A stretch of 64,000 bases of DNA from Flavobacterium ichthyis (GCF_009915155.1 NZ_JAABLM010000006.1:1-64000), one strand, 5' to 3'; counted from the stretch's first letter, positions 8,910-17,645 are shown. The notes: generated from the sequence alone by a model not told the origin. Numbers and translations are program-made.

Positions 8910-8914
8910 CTTCA

Positions 8915-9895
8915 ATGAAAATCACAGAGCAAATAAAGCAGCCCATCTTGCACGAAATGGAACTTTTCGAAAAAAAGTTTCATCAGGCAATGTCTTCAAA
9001 AGTGGCTTTGCTCAACCGAATCACCTATTACATCGTCAACCGAAAAGGAAAACAAATGCGACCCATGTTTGTTTTTCTGACCGCCAAAATGGTTTCGGGT
9101 GGAACAATCAACGAACGAACTTATCGTGGTGCTTCAGTAATCGAATTGATTCACACCGCAACTTTAGTTCACGATGACGTCGTGGATGATAGCAATCGTC
9201 GTCGCGGATTTTTTTCGATAAACGCTTTGTGGAAAAATAAAATTGCCGTCCTCGTTGGCGATTATTTGCTTTCAAAAGGTTTATTGCTTTCCATCGACAA
9301 CGGCGATTTTGATTTGCTCAAAATTATTTCCGTAGCCGTTCGGGAAATGAGTGAAGGTGAACTTTTGCAAATAGAAAAAGCCCGAAGACTTGACATTACG
9401 GAAGACGTTTATTACGAAATCATTCGCCAAAAAACCGCCACATTAATAGCCGCTTGTTGTTCGCTTGGTGCTTGTTCTGTGTTACCCGAAAATGCAGAAT
9501 TGGTCGAAAAAATGCGAAAATTCGGTGAATTGATTGGCATGGCTTTTCAAATCAAAGACGATTTGTTCGATTATACTGATGATGCTATCGGAAAACCAAC
9601 CGGAATCGACATTAAAGAACAAAAAATGACACTTCCCTTAATTTATGTATTAAATACTTGTTCGCCAAAAGAAAAATCGTGGCTCATCAATTCCATCAAA
9701 AACCACAATAAGAATAAAAAACGCGTCAAAGAGGTTATAACTTTTGTAAAAGAAAAAGAAGGCTTACTGTATGCTGAAGAAAAAATGATTCAATTTCAGC
9801 GGGAAGCCTTGTCGTTAATTGAAAATTTTCCTCCTTCGCCATATAAAGAGGCTTTAGTTTTGATGGTGAACTATGTGATTGATAGAAAGATTTGA
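8915..9895 (+). CDS. All-trans polyprenyl diphosphate synthase
   Basis: A 326-residue member of the trans-prenyltransferase family, which adds isopentenyl diphosphate units to an allylic primer. The first aspartate-rich motif is in LVHDDVVDDSNRRRG and the second in QIKDDLFDYTDD; both bind the Mg-diphosphate of the substrates. The RPMFVFL segment (about 50) is the IPP-binding region. The overall pattern is that of long-chain enzymes (octaprenyl type, IspB-like), here likely for the menaquinone side chain. The chain length cannot be read from sequence alone. The stop codon overlaps the start of an 8-bp tandem repeat. Confidence 0.9.
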   Translation: MKITEQIKQPILHEMELFEKKFHQAMSSKVALLNRITYYIVNRKGKQMRPMFVFLTAKMVSGGTINERTYRGASVIELIHTATLVHDDVVDDSNRRRGFFSINALWKNKIAVLVGDYLLSKGLLLSIDNGDFDLLKIISVAVREMSEGELLQIEKARRLDITEDVYYEIIRQKTATLIAACCSLGACSVLPENAELVEKMRKFGELIGMAFQIKDDLFDYTDDAIGKPTGIDIKEQKMTLPLIYVLNTCSPKEKSWLINSIKNHNKNKKRVKEVITFVKEKEGLLYAEEKMIQFQREALSLIENFPPSPYKEALVLMVNYVIDRKI

Positions 9896-9981
9896 TTATT
9901 CGATTATTAGATTATTCGATTATTAGATTATTAGATCATTAGATTATTAGATAATTAGAAAAATAGATAATTAGAAAAAAA
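9894..9981 (+). repeat. Eleven-unit 8-bp tandem repeat
   Basis: Eleven consecutive 8-base units of the type GATTATTA/GATTATTC, becoming GATAATTA and GAAAAATA towards the right end. It begins inside the stop codon of the prenyl synthase gene. It looks like a slipped-strand microsatellite; no hairpin or coding role is visible. Confidence 0.85.
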
Positions 9982-10055
9982 GTGATTAAATATCGATAGT
10001 TAAGTCTTATTTAATTACCCACATTAACAAATTTTCTAATTTTTTTCACTTCCAT

Positions 10056-10083
10056 GCAACCATTTTAAATCCGCAATCGTCTA
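10056..10083 (+). promoter_or_regulatory. ECF-type promoter of the sigma factor operon
   Basis: GCAACC at 10056-10061 and CGTCTA at 10078-10083 are separated by 16 bases. This AACC/CGTC layout is the usual form of promoters read by ECF sigma factors, and it lies directly upstream of an ECF sigma gene. Autoregulation of the operon is therefore likely. No TAnnTTTG box is seen here. Confidence 0.6.
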
Positions 10084-10129
10084 TGTAATAGAAATCGGAT
10101 ACAAATTCAATTTCCTTAAAACAAAAAAG

Positions 10130-10690
10130 TTGAAAGTAATTAATTTACATCAAAACGAAAAAAAATTGATTTTGCAAGCGGCGGAAAATAACCGTCAGGC
10201 ACAACAGCAATTGTACTCAAAATTTTCGCCAAAGATGTTAGGGATTTGCCGGCAATATGTAAAAGATTTGCATCAAGCCGAAGATGTGATGATTACAGCT
10301 TTTATGAAGGTTTTTGCCAACTTAAAAAATTTTGAGCATAAGGGAAGTTTTGAAGGCTGGATCAGGCGAATTATGGTAAACGAATGCATTTCCTTTCTTC
10401 GAAGTAATAAAAAATTACAATACACAGAAGACGAAAATTTTTTCGAAGAAAGCCATAACAATACGGAAAGCCATTTTAATGTTGAAGAAATTCAATTGTT
10501 GATTGATAGTTTGCCGGACGGTTACAAAATGGTTTTTAACCTTTATTGCATCGAAGGATTTAAACACCAAGAAATTGCAAAGATGTTGTCCATTTCGGAA
10601 GGAACATCAAAATCGCAATTATCACACGCCAGAAAATTATTACAACAACAGATTAACAAAATAAAGAATTTTCAAAATGGGACTGAATAA
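10130..10690 (+). CDS. ECF-type RNA polymerase sigma factor
   Basis: A 186-residue sigma-70 family protein reduced to regions 2 and 4. Region 2 reads AEDVMITAFMKVFANL with GWIRRIMVNE following; region 4 has the helix-turn-helix KHQEIAKMLSISEGTSKSQL. The start is a TTG at 10130, giving MKVINLHQNEK, the N-terminus I recall for flavobacterial relatives; no better ATG lies nearby. Its stop overlaps the start of the next gene, a membrane protein that may be its anti-sigma partner. The promoter upstream is itself of ECF type. Confidence 0.9.
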   Translation: MKVINLHQNEKKLILQAAENNRQAQQQLYSKFSPKMLGICRQYVKDLHQAEDVMITAFMKVFANLKNFEHKGSFEGWIRRIMVNECISFLRSNKKLQYTEDENFFEESHNNTESHFNVEEIQLLIDSLPDGYKMVFNLYCIEGFKHQEIAKMLSISEGTSKSQLSHARKLLQQQINKIKNFQNGTE

Positions 10691-11315
10691 ATTAGAGCAG
10701 GATTTTAGAGAAAAGCTGGGTTCCCGGGAAATTCAGCCGACTGAAATGGCTTGGGACAAACTCAACGCCATGTTGGATCAAAACGAACAAAAAATCGCCA
10801 AAAAAAATAATAAAAACTGGTTGTACATTGCCGCTGCAATTTTTGTTTTTGTAGGATTAGGTTCGGTTTTTTTCAATAATTCAGAAACAATTCCGGTAGA
10901 AAAAACGGTAACCGAAGCACCCAAAAAAATAGAGAAATCGGTAACCCCAGATATAGTTCCGGTTGTTAAAAATAAGAGCCAAATTGCCGCAGCTCCTACT
11001 TTTGCGAAAGCGATAATAATAGAATCTAAAATTCCAGAAATTGCTCCAGAAGTCAACTTTGAAGAAACGCCGGCAATAACTCCGTCAAACCGCTACATCG
11101 AAGCCGATCAACTTTTGGCGGAAGCCGAAACCCGTCTTCAAGCCGAAAGAATTAATAAATATGTAACGAAATCGAATATTAAAGTAGATGCTAAAAATTT
11201 GCTTCAAAATGCTGATGATGAGGTAAATGAAGATTTTAAAAATCGATTAGTCAACTCCATTAATAAAAACTACGAAACCGTAAAAACCTCTCTCGCAAAT
11301 CGCAATTACGAATAA
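10677..11315 (+). CDS. Single-span membrane protein of the ECF operon, possible anti-sigma factor
   Basis: A 212-residue protein with a cytoplasmic N-terminal segment of about 45 residues (including MAWDKLNAMLDQ), one membrane helix at about 48-66 (WLYIAAAIFVFVGLGSVFF) and an extracytoplasmic, Glu/Lys-rich tail. The layout is that of an anti-sigma factor or of a protein linking envelope state to the sigma factor. It overlaps the sigma gene by 14 bases and precedes an outer-membrane protein gene. No zinc anti-sigma motif is seen, so the role is inferred from context only. Confidence 0.75.
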   Translation: MGLNKLEQDFREKLGSREIQPTEMAWDKLNAMLDQNEQKIAKKNNKNWLYIAAAIFVFVGLGSVFFNNSETIPVEKTVTEAPKKIEKSVTPDIVPVVKNKSQIAAAPTFAKAIIIESKIPEIAPEVNFEETPAITPSNRYIEADQLLAEAETRLQAERINKYVTKSNIKVDAKNLLQNADDEVNEDFKNRLVNSINKNYETVKTSLANRNYE

Positions 11316-11349
11316 ATCAAAAATCGAACAATAATTAACACCATCAATC

Positions 11350-12405
11350 ATGCAAAAAATAATTTTTTACGCAGTGGCAATGTTATGCCTCTTTACCGCC
11401 AAAATTTTCGCACAAGAATCTTTTGAAACACAGGCGAAAAAAATTGCCAAACAAATTCAAGTCATTACTAAACAAGAAAAAGATTCCCTAAAAATGGAGA
11501 TTGAAAAGGTGAATAATGACCTTGATGACAACAAAATTACTAATGAACAAGCCGACGAACGCAAAATGCAGCTGGCTGACAAACGTGCAAAAAACATCGA
11601 AACTCGCGTAGCTCTTGAAGAAGCAAAACTTACCGAACTGGTAAAAAAACAAGTTGAAGGCACTTTACCAAGTCAAAAAGGCGTGAAACTTTCCTATCAA
11701 TGGGACAATTGGGAAAACGACAAAAAAGTACGTGACAGCGTGAGAAAAACCATCAGCGAATTTCGCACAACCTCCCAATTTGTTTTCGCTTTCGGGTTCA
11801 ATAACGTATTGGAAGACGGCAATTTAGGTTCAATTGAAGGCAATGATTTCAAGGTTTGGGGCTCTCGATTTGTCGAAACCGGAATCACTTTCAACACCCG
11901 AATTCTTAAAAATCACAACCTTTTACACGCCAAATACGGAGTTTCATTGATGAAAAACACGCTTCGTCCAACAGACAATCGGGTTTTCGTAAACCAAGGA
12001 GATCAAACCACGCTTGAAAATTATCCTTTAAACTTAAAAGACAGTAAGTTAAGAAATATTTATGTAGTAGTTCCCGTACATTTAGAGTTTGATTTCACTA
12101 AAAAACAAAACACCGGTGAACGCACTTATTTTCGCACTCATGAAAGTTTTCGCATCGGGATTGGCGGTTATGCAGGAGGAAATATCAAATCGAAAAGCGT
12201 GATTAGATACGAGGAAAACGGTAACAAAGTTCGCGAACGAAGCCGTGGCGATTACAACGTCAACGATTTTATCTACGGTTTGAGCGCTTACATCGGTTAC
12301 GGCGAAATTTCGCTCTACGCAAAATATGACCTCAATCCCATTTTTGAGAACAACACAATCGACCAAAATAACGTTTCGCTCGGAATTCGTTTCGATCTTA
12401 ATTAG
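11350..12405 (+). CDS. Predicted outer-membrane beta-barrel protein with N-terminal coiled coil
   Basis: A 351-residue exported protein. After a signal peptide ending IFAQ there is a charged helical stretch at about 25-105 with coiled-coil character, and then a C-terminal half of alternating strands ending in NNVSLGIRFDLN, the pattern of a small outer-membrane barrel. It is the third gene of the ECF operon and is followed by a terminator hairpin. A plausible reading is that the sigma factor responds to the state of this envelope protein or controls it. No named family is recognised with certainty. Confidence 0.75.
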   Translation: MQKIIFYAVAMLCLFTAKIFAQESFETQAKKIAKQIQVITKQEKDSLKMEIEKVNNDLDDNKITNEQADERKMQLADKRAKNIETRVALEEAKLTELVKKQVEGTLPSQKGVKLSYQWDNWENDKKVRDSVRKTISEFRTTSQFVFAFGFNNVLEDGNLGSIEGNDFKVWGSRFVETGITFNTRILKNHNLLHAKYGVSLMKNTLRPTDNRVFVNQGDQTTLENYPLNLKDSKLRNIYVVVPVHLEFDFTKKQNTGERTYFRTHESFRIGIGGYAGGNIKSKSVIRYEENGNKVRERSRGDYNVNDFIYGLSAYIGYGEISLYAKYDLNPIFENNTIDQNNVSLGIRFDLN

Positions 12406-12426
12406 TAGTTAAATAGTTAGTTAACA

Positions 12427-12459
12427 AATACCTGCAAAATTATTTTGTAGGTATTTTTT
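12427..12459 (+). terminator. Terminator of the ECF sigma operon
   Basis: A stem of AATACCTGCAAAA with TTTTGTAGGTATT (one G-T pair) is followed by a run of seven T. It lies about 20 bases after the outer-membrane protein gene. Confidence 0.75.
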
Positions 12460-12464
12460 TATTT

Positions 12465-12585
12465 GGAGCAAACACTTTTGGCATTTTTTTAATCGTCGTC
12501 CCGCTTTCCGCTTCAATCTTTTATCAATTGCCCCGGATTAAAATCCGGGCAATTGACAAAAGGATTTCCGCTGCAATCGGGGCTA
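12465..12585 (+). repeat. Dispersed hairpin repeat, copy B
   Basis: Second copy of the element. The conserved arms CCCGCTTTCCGCTTCAATC and GGATTTCCGCTGCAATCGGGG flank a different tip, TCAATTGCCCCGGATT pairing with AATCCGGGCAATTGA (one bulged C). The left flank again shows GGAGC and GGCATTTTTTTAATCG. Together with the terminator it occupies most of the 305-base gap before dnaG; nothing else is visible there. Confidence 0.75.
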
Positions 12586-12710
12586 AAAACAAAGGTCATT
12601 TCATATTTTAATCGTCAGTAAAAAAGCAGCACGAGAAAATTTGGCGAAAGCCAAAAAATTTTCTACACAACAAATAAAAAAGTAAATTTACAGGCTCAAA
12701 ACAAGCCAAC

Positions 12711-14687
12711 ATGATTTCTCGCAATACCATAGATACCGTTTTCGAAACCGCTCGCGTGGAAGAAGTCATTGGCGATTTTGTACAACTCAAGCGTGCCGGA
12801 AGTAATCTTAAAGGTTTGAGCCCTTTTTCTGACGAACGTTCACCGTCATTTATGGTTTCGCCCGTTAAACAAATTTGGAAAGACTTTAGTTCCGGAAAAG
12901 GCGGAAATGCCGTCACTTTCCTAATGGAACACGAGCATTTCACTTATCCGGAAGCCATTCGATATTTGGCAAAAAAATACAATATTGAGATTGAAGAAAC
13001 CGAACAAACGGACGAAGCCAAAGCCGAAGCAAACGAAAAAGAAAGTATGTTTTTGGTATCGGAATTTGCAACTAAATATTTTCACAACACTTTATTGAAC
13101 GATGAGGAAGGTCAGGCAATTGGCTATTCTTACTTTAAAGAACGTGGTTTCACTGCCGAAACCATTAAGAAATTCCAGTTGGGTTATTCACCAGATTCCT
13201 GGGATGCTTTCACCAAAGAAGCTTTAGGAAAAGGTTATCAATTAGAATTTTTAGAAAAAACCGGACTGACAATTGTAAAAGACGAAAAACAATTTGACCG
13301 TTTCAAAGGTCGCGTGATGTTCCCTATTCTTAGTATTTCCGGGCGAACTTTAGGTTTTGGCGGAAGAATTTTAACCGGCGACAAAAAAGCGGCCAAATAC
13401 CTCAATTCTCCCGAAAGCGATATTTACCACAAAAGTAAAGTGCTTTACGGAATTTTTCATGCCAAGCAAGCAATTGCCAAACTAAATAATTGTTTTTTAG
13501 TAGAAGGTTATACCGATGTGATTCAGATGCATCAATCTGGTATTGAGAATGTTGTGGCTTCTTCGGGAACGGCTTTAACTCCAGATCAAATTCGGTTGAT
13601 TAATCGTTTGACGAAAAATATTACAGTTCTTTTTGACGGTGATGCCGCAGGTTTGAGAGCTTCTGTGAGAGGAATTGATTTGATTTTAGAAGAAGGGATG
13701 AATGTTCGGGTTTGTACTTTTCCGGATGGCGATGACCCGGATAGTTTTGCCAGAAAAAATTCGCATGAGGATTTAGTGAAATATTTGGAGGAAAATGCCA
13801 AAGATTTTATTCAGTTCAAGGCTTCACTTCTAATGAAAGAATCGCAAAATGATCCCATTAAAAAAGCAGAACTGATTAGAGACATGGTTTCTTCTATTTC
13901 TAAAATTCCGGACAGGATTCAGCGGGAAATTTACATTCAGGAAACCGCTAGAATTATGGATATTTCGGAGCAGGTTTTGGTGAATACTTTAGCACAATTG
14001 GTTCAGAAAGATATTTCGGAATTAGATAAAAAGATAAAACAAGAGCAAAAAGTTTTTGAAGTAGTGAAAAATGAAAATTTTCAGCAGGCTTCTAAAATTG
14101 ATGTTTTATATGAATTGGAACGAAAAATCATCGAAATTTTATTGTTGTACGGAAACAAGCAAGAAGAATTTGAGGATGTTTTGTTGAAAACTAATGATGA
14201 AGGTGAGATTCAAAAAGTAACAGAGAAGAAAGAATATCTAGTTCATCAACGAATTTATTTGAGTCTTCAGGAAGATGAGGTGGAGTTTACAAATCCTATT
14301 TTTAAAGAGATTTATAATAATCTTATTAATTATTTTCATCAAAACGAAAATTTCAGCGTAGAAACTTATCTTATGCAACTTCCTGTGGAATTAGCTCAAG
14401 AGGTTACTGATATTTTTATGCAAGAGGAAAAGGAAGTATTGCACAATTGGGAAGGTCAAAATATTATTGTGAAACAAAAAGACCAAACGATAGGGCAATA
14501 TGTATCGGAAACTATTTTGTCGCTCCGTTGGTTTTTAGTAAATAAAATAATCGAAGATTTAAAACAAGAAATTTCAACTGAAGTCGATGCCGATAACAGT
14601 GAGATACTTTCTATGGCAATGGATTATTACCAGTTAGTCAATTTTTTTTCGGAAAAATTAGGAAGAGTAATGTCGCGCTATAGTTAA
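12711..14687 (+). CDS. dnaG: DNA primase DnaG with a zinc-less N-terminal domain
   Basis: A 658-residue primase that makes RNA primers at the replication fork. The N-terminal domain aligns with the CHC2 zinc domain, but the four ligands are gone: the usual CPFH reads SPFS, and the usual HCFGC reads KDFSS, while surrounding residues (ERSPSFMVSP, GKGGNAVTFLMEH) are kept. The TOPRIM core follows, with VEGYTDVIQMHQSGIENVVAS at about 265 and LFDGDAAGLRA. The C-terminal third would bind the DnaB helicase. I recall the same loss in other Flavobacterium primases, so it is probably a lineage trait. The 3' end overlaps the convergent regulator by four bases. Confidence 0.95.
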   Translation: MISRNTIDTVFETARVEEVIGDFVQLKRAGSNLKGLSPFSDERSPSFMVSPVKQIWKDFSSGKGGNAVTFLMEHEHFTYPEAIRYLAKKYNIEIEETEQTDEAKAEANEKESMFLVSEFATKYFHNTLLNDEEGQAIGYSYFKERGFTAETIKKFQLGYSPDSWDAFTKEALGKGYQLEFLEKTGLTIVKDEKQFDRFKGRVMFPILSISGRTLGFGGRILTGDKKAAKYLNSPESDIYHKSKVLYGIFHAKQAIAKLNNCFLVEGYTDVIQMHQSGIENVVASSGTALTPDQIRLINRLTKNITVLFDGDAAGLRASVRGIDLILEEGMNVRVCTFPDGDDPDSFARKNSHEDLVKYLEENAKDFIQFKASLLMKESQNDPIKKAELIRDMVSSISKIPDRIQREIYIQETARIMDISEQVLVNTLAQLVQKDISELDKKIKQEQKVFEVVKNENFQQASKIDVLYELERKIIEILLLYGNKQEEFEDVLLKTNDEGEIQKVTEKKEYLVHQRIYLSLQEDEVEFTNPIFKEIYNNLINYFHQNENFSVETYLMQLPVELAQEVTDIFMQEEKEVLHNWEGQNIIVKQKDQTIGQYVSETILSLRWFLVNKIIEDLKQEISTEVDADNSEILSMAMDYYQLVNFFSEKLGRVMSRYS

Positions 14688-15310
14688 ACAATTTCTAAGG
14701 TTTTTGCTTTGTTTACTAAATCTACAAGATTAGTTACATTTAGTTTAGCTAATAATCTTAGCTTGTAAGTACTAACAGTTTTTTCGTTTAGGTCTAAAAT
14801 TTCAGCTATCTCCTTGTTCTTTTTACCGTCACTTAAGTATCTTAAAACCTCAATTTCTCTTGATGATAATTTACGATAGAGCCTGTCATTTTTAGCTTTT
14901 TTACCCATCATTGCAAGATTTTTTCTCACAATTTCGCTGATTACTTGGTTGCCAGTTTTTACTTTGTTTACAGCGTTGACTAAGTTATCCATCTTAGAAG
15001 TTTTGCTAATGAAAGCGCTAATTCCAGCTTTAACCGCATTTGGTCCAAACATCACTTCGGACAAACTAGTAAAAACCACAATTTTAAGATTAGGATAATC
15101 ACGTTTCATAGATTTCACAAGATTAATACTTGAGAGTCCTTTGAGTTCGAGATCTAGAATTAAAATTTCAATATTTTTGTTAGCAAGTACTTCTTCTAAT
15201 TCGTCGTAATTTTCTACGTGTGCCAAAATTGTAATGTCCCTGTCGCGGAAGTAACTCTTTAAACCAAAATGCACAACAGGATGGTTGTCGGCAATGCAAA
15301 CTTTTATCAT
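14684..15310 (-). CDS. NarL/FixJ-type response regulator
   Basis: A 208-residue two-component regulator. The receiver domain has the acidic pair near the N-terminus (IADNHP), the phosphoacceptor Asp53 in LILDLELKG, the threonine in VVFTSLS and the lysine in ISKTSK. The C-terminal LuxR-type helix-turn-helix runs from LSSREIEVLRYLSDG to EKTVSTYKLRLLAKL. No histidine kinase gene is adjacent, so it is an orphan regulator in this window. It lies between dnaG and nadE and is convergent with dnaG. Target genes are unknown. Confidence 0.9.
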   Translation of the reverse strand: MIKVCIADNHPVVHFGLKSYFRDRDITILAHVENYDELEEVLANKNIEILILDLELKGLSSINLVKSMKRDYPNLKIVVFTSLSEVMFGPNAVKAGISAFISKTSKMDNLVNAVNKVKTGNQVISEIVRKNLAMMGKKAKNDRLYRKLSSREIEVLRYLSDGKKNKEIAEILDLNEKTVSTYKLRLLAKLNVTNLVDLVNKAKTLEIV

Positions 15311-15392
15311 GTCGTTTTAAATTAAAGTTAATTATTTTAAATATTTAGTAAATTTAGTTAAAAATTCATAATTATATTAAATTTTATATAAA

Positions 15393-16199
15393 TTATTTTA
15401 ATTCTTTTGGAATTTTACACACTGGTATTGGTTCCATCTTATGTTGGTTACTTTTATTAAGCCTTTCGAATATTGAAAAAACCTCGAGTTCACGACCCGT
15501 AAAAGCTTCTTTTTCTCTACCATTTTGGTGCTGTTCCATTGCCCATTCTAACTCGTCATAACTTGCCCCTAATTGTTGTTCGTCAGTTCTATCATCGCCA
15601 AATAATCCATCTGTTGGTGCTGCAATTAAGATTGAGTTTGGCACTTGTAAATATTCTGCCAATGTAAAAACTTCAGATTTCATCAAATCCGCAATGGGAC
15701 TTAAATCAACACCACCGTCACCATACTTTGTAAAAAAGCCCACCCCAAAATCCTCTACTTTATTTCCCGTTCCGGCAACTAATAAACTATTTATTCCAGC
15801 ATGATAATATAAAGTCATCATTCTCAATCTAGCACGAGTATTTGCTAGAGTAAGATGGTATTTTTTATCATCATTGCTTGCTGGTACAACTGTTTGAAAC
15901 AAGTCGAACACTGTGGTCAAATTAGTTTCTGCCGAAGTAACGTTGCTAAAACGAGATTTTAATTGCGCAATATGTTCTTTTGCTCGAGAAACATGACTTT
16001 CAGCCTGATGTATAGGCATTTCCACACAAAGCGTTGGCAATCCCGTTGCGGCGCAAAGTGATGAGGTTACTGCCGAATCTACTCCTCCGGAAATTCCCAC
16101 AACAAAACCATTTACTTTTGCGTTTAGAGCATAATCTCTTAACCAATTAATGATGTGGTTAGCAATATTTTTTGTTTGAAATGTATTGTTTTTTTGCAT
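15393..16199 (-). CDS. nadE: NH3-dependent NAD(+) synthetase
   Basis: A 268-residue enzyme that makes NAD from deamido-NAD, ATP and ammonia. The pyrophosphatase P-loop SGGVDS is at residues 37-42, and the NAD synthetase pattern continues with NTRARLRMMTLYYHA and GTGNKVEDFGVGFFTKYGDGG. There is no glutaminase domain, so ammonia is the nitrogen donor. The gene is divergent from gldB; the shared upstream region has an 8-bp inverted repeat and a minus-strand -7 box at 16268-16275. Confidence 0.95.
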   Translation of the reverse strand: MQKNNTFQTKNIANHIINWLRDYALNAKVNGFVVGISGGVDSAVTSSLCAATGLPTLCVEMPIHQAESHVSRAKEHIAQLKSRFSNVTSAETNLTTVFDLFQTVVPASNDDKKYHLTLANTRARLRMMTLYYHAGINSLLVAGTGNKVEDFGVGFFTKYGDGGVDLSPIADLMKSEVFTLAEYLQVPNSILIAAPTDGLFGDDRTDEQQLGASYDELEWAMEQHQNGREKEAFTGRELEVFSIFERLNKSNQHKMEPIPVCKIPKELK

Positions 16200-16230
16200 C
16201 TTATTTTATTTTGATAATATTTGTTCGCCT

Positions 16231-16279
16231 TATATTTGTATCCGTTACTAAAGTTAAAAAAACTAATCAAAAGTAACGG
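16231..16279. promoter_or_regulatory. Face-to-face promoters and inverted repeat between nadE and gldB
   Basis: A plus-strand -7 box TATATTTG lies at 16231-16238 and a minus-strand box TACTTTTG at 16268-16275, so the two predicted start sites face each other about 20 bases apart. A perfect 8-bp inverted repeat, CCGTTACT at 16242-16249 and AGTAACGG at 16272-16279, spans the same interval and could be an operator. Both parts are pattern matches only. Confidence 0.4.
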
Positions 16280-16314
16280 TTAAGTTTTAAAAGAAAAACA
16301 CTAATAAAACCTAA

Positions 16315-17274
16315 ATGAAGAAAATTTCATTATTGCTTTTTTTGATAATAGCTTTTGTCAATTGTGATAAAAAATCAAAAATCGAAAAACAAATAGAAGA
16401 AGTTCCGGTAAAATTAGAGGTAGAGCGGTTTGATAAAATTTTCTACGAATCGGCTCCAACAGAATTAACGGCAATTAAGGCTAAATTCCCCTATTTTTTT
16501 CCTGCTGGAGAACCTGACGAGGTGTGGCTTGCTAAAAAGAAAGATCCTTTGCTGAACGAAGTTCATGACGAAGTACAAAAAACTTTTGGCGATTTTTCCG
16601 CAGAAACTACTGAATTAGAATCCGCTTTTCAACACCTGAAGTATTATTATCCGCAGACCAATTTACCTAAAATAGTAACACTTATTTCTGAAGTAGATGT
16701 GGAATCTCGTATCATTTATGCCGATACTTTACTCCTAATTTCTCTGGATGTTTATCTCGGTAAAGACCACCGTTATTACGAAGGTTTTCCGCAATACCAA
16801 AGAAAAAATTTCGAAAAAAATCAAATCTTGCCCGATGTTGTTCAGGCTTTCGCCGAAACCAAAACAGCAATACCAACGGAGAAAAATTTGCTTAATTTAT
16901 TAATTTACCACGGAAAAATGTTGTATTTCAAAGATCAAATTATTCCGGAAGCTTCTGATGCTGATAAAATAGGTTATACCAATGAAGAACTAAATTGGTC
17001 TCAAGAAAACGAAGGCTACATTTGGCGTTATTTTGTGGACGAAAATTTATTGTACGACAACGACCCAAAATTACCTGGAAGATTTGTAAATCCGGCTCCG
17101 TTTTCTAAATTTTATTTGGAAATTGATAACGAATCTCCGGGAAGAATTGGGCAATTTATAGGTTGGCAAATTGTTCGCTCCTATATGAAAAACAATGATG
17201 TATCTTTGCAAGACTTATTGCAAAAAGATGCAAAAGAAATTTTTGAAAATTCTAAATACAAACCCAAAAAATAA
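16315..17274 (+). CDS. gldB: Gliding motility lipoprotein GldB
   Basis: A 319-residue lipoprotein with a lipobox ending FVNC (Cys17). GldB is one of the proteins needed for Flavobacterium gliding, and gldB followed directly by gldC is the known gene order. The sequence matches the family in length and in features such as the W-rich central part (NEELNWSQENEGYIWRYF) and the C-terminal GRIGQFIGWQIVRSYM. Relatives show a distant likeness to peptidase-like folds, but no catalytic motif is visible. The stop overlaps the gldC start by one base. Confidence 0.92.
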   Translation: MKKISLLLFLIIAFVNCDKKSKIEKQIEEVPVKLEVERFDKIFYESAPTELTAIKAKFPYFFPAGEPDEVWLAKKKDPLLNEVHDEVQKTFGDFSAETTELESAFQHLKYYYPQTNLPKIVTLISEVDVESRIIYADTLLLISLDVYLGKDHRYYEGFPQYQRKNFEKNQILPDVVQAFAETKTAIPTEKNLLNLLIYHGKMLYFKDQIIPEASDADKIGYTNEELNWSQENEGYIWRYFVDENLLYDNDPKLPGRFVNPAPFSKFYLEIDNESPGRIGQFIGWQIVRSYMKNNDVSLQDLLQKDAKEIFENSKYKPKK

Positions 17275-17612
17275 TGTCGAAAATCATTAAATCTGACATA
17301 AAAATTACCGTAGAACTTGATGAAAATCGAGTGCCCGAAAAATTATTCTGGACCGCAAAAGATGGTGGTCTTGCGAAAGAACAAGCAAAAGCTATGATGC
17401 TTTCCTTCTGGGATAGCAATGTTCAGGAAACCATGCGAATTGATCTATGGACAAAAGATATGCCGGTGGACGAAATGAAAAAATTCTATCACCAAAGCTT
17501 AGTGGCGATGGCAGATAATTTCCAGAGAGCAACGGGAGACGAAAAAATGGCAGACACCATGCGTGATTTCTGCGATTATTTTGCCGAAAAAATGGACTTG
17601 ATTAAAAAATAA
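17274..17612 (+). CDS. gldC: Gliding motility protein GldC
   Basis: A 112-residue soluble protein without a signal peptide, with the family pattern IKSDIKITVELDENRVPEK and SFWDSNVQETMRIDLWTKDMPVDEMK. It improves gliding in Flavobacterium and is coded directly after gldB, as here, with a one-base overlap (TAATG). It is followed by a bidirectional terminator. The biochemical role is unknown. Confidence 0.92.
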   Translation: MSKIIKSDIKITVELDENRVPEKLFWTAKDGGLAKEQAKAMMLSFWDSNVQETMRIDLWTKDMPVDEMKKFYHQSLVAMADNFQRATGDEKMADTMRDFCDYFAEKMDLIKK

Positions 17613-17645
17613 AAAAAGCGGATTTTTCAATAATCCGCTTTTTTT
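17611..17645. terminator. Bidirectional terminator between gldC and engB
   Basis: Seven A, then GCGGATT pairing with AATCCGC, then seven T, symmetric on both strands. It separates the convergent gldC and engB genes and ends the two transcripts. Confidence 0.85.

Noticed and set aside
9894..9981. Possible CRISPR-like array
   Set aside because: The units are 8 bases long and contiguous with no unique spacers, and no cas gene is present.
16315..17612. A complete set of gliding genes around gldB/gldC
   Set aside because: Only gldB and gldC are here; gldKLMN are 31 kb away, and gldA, gldD-J and the spr genes are not in the window.
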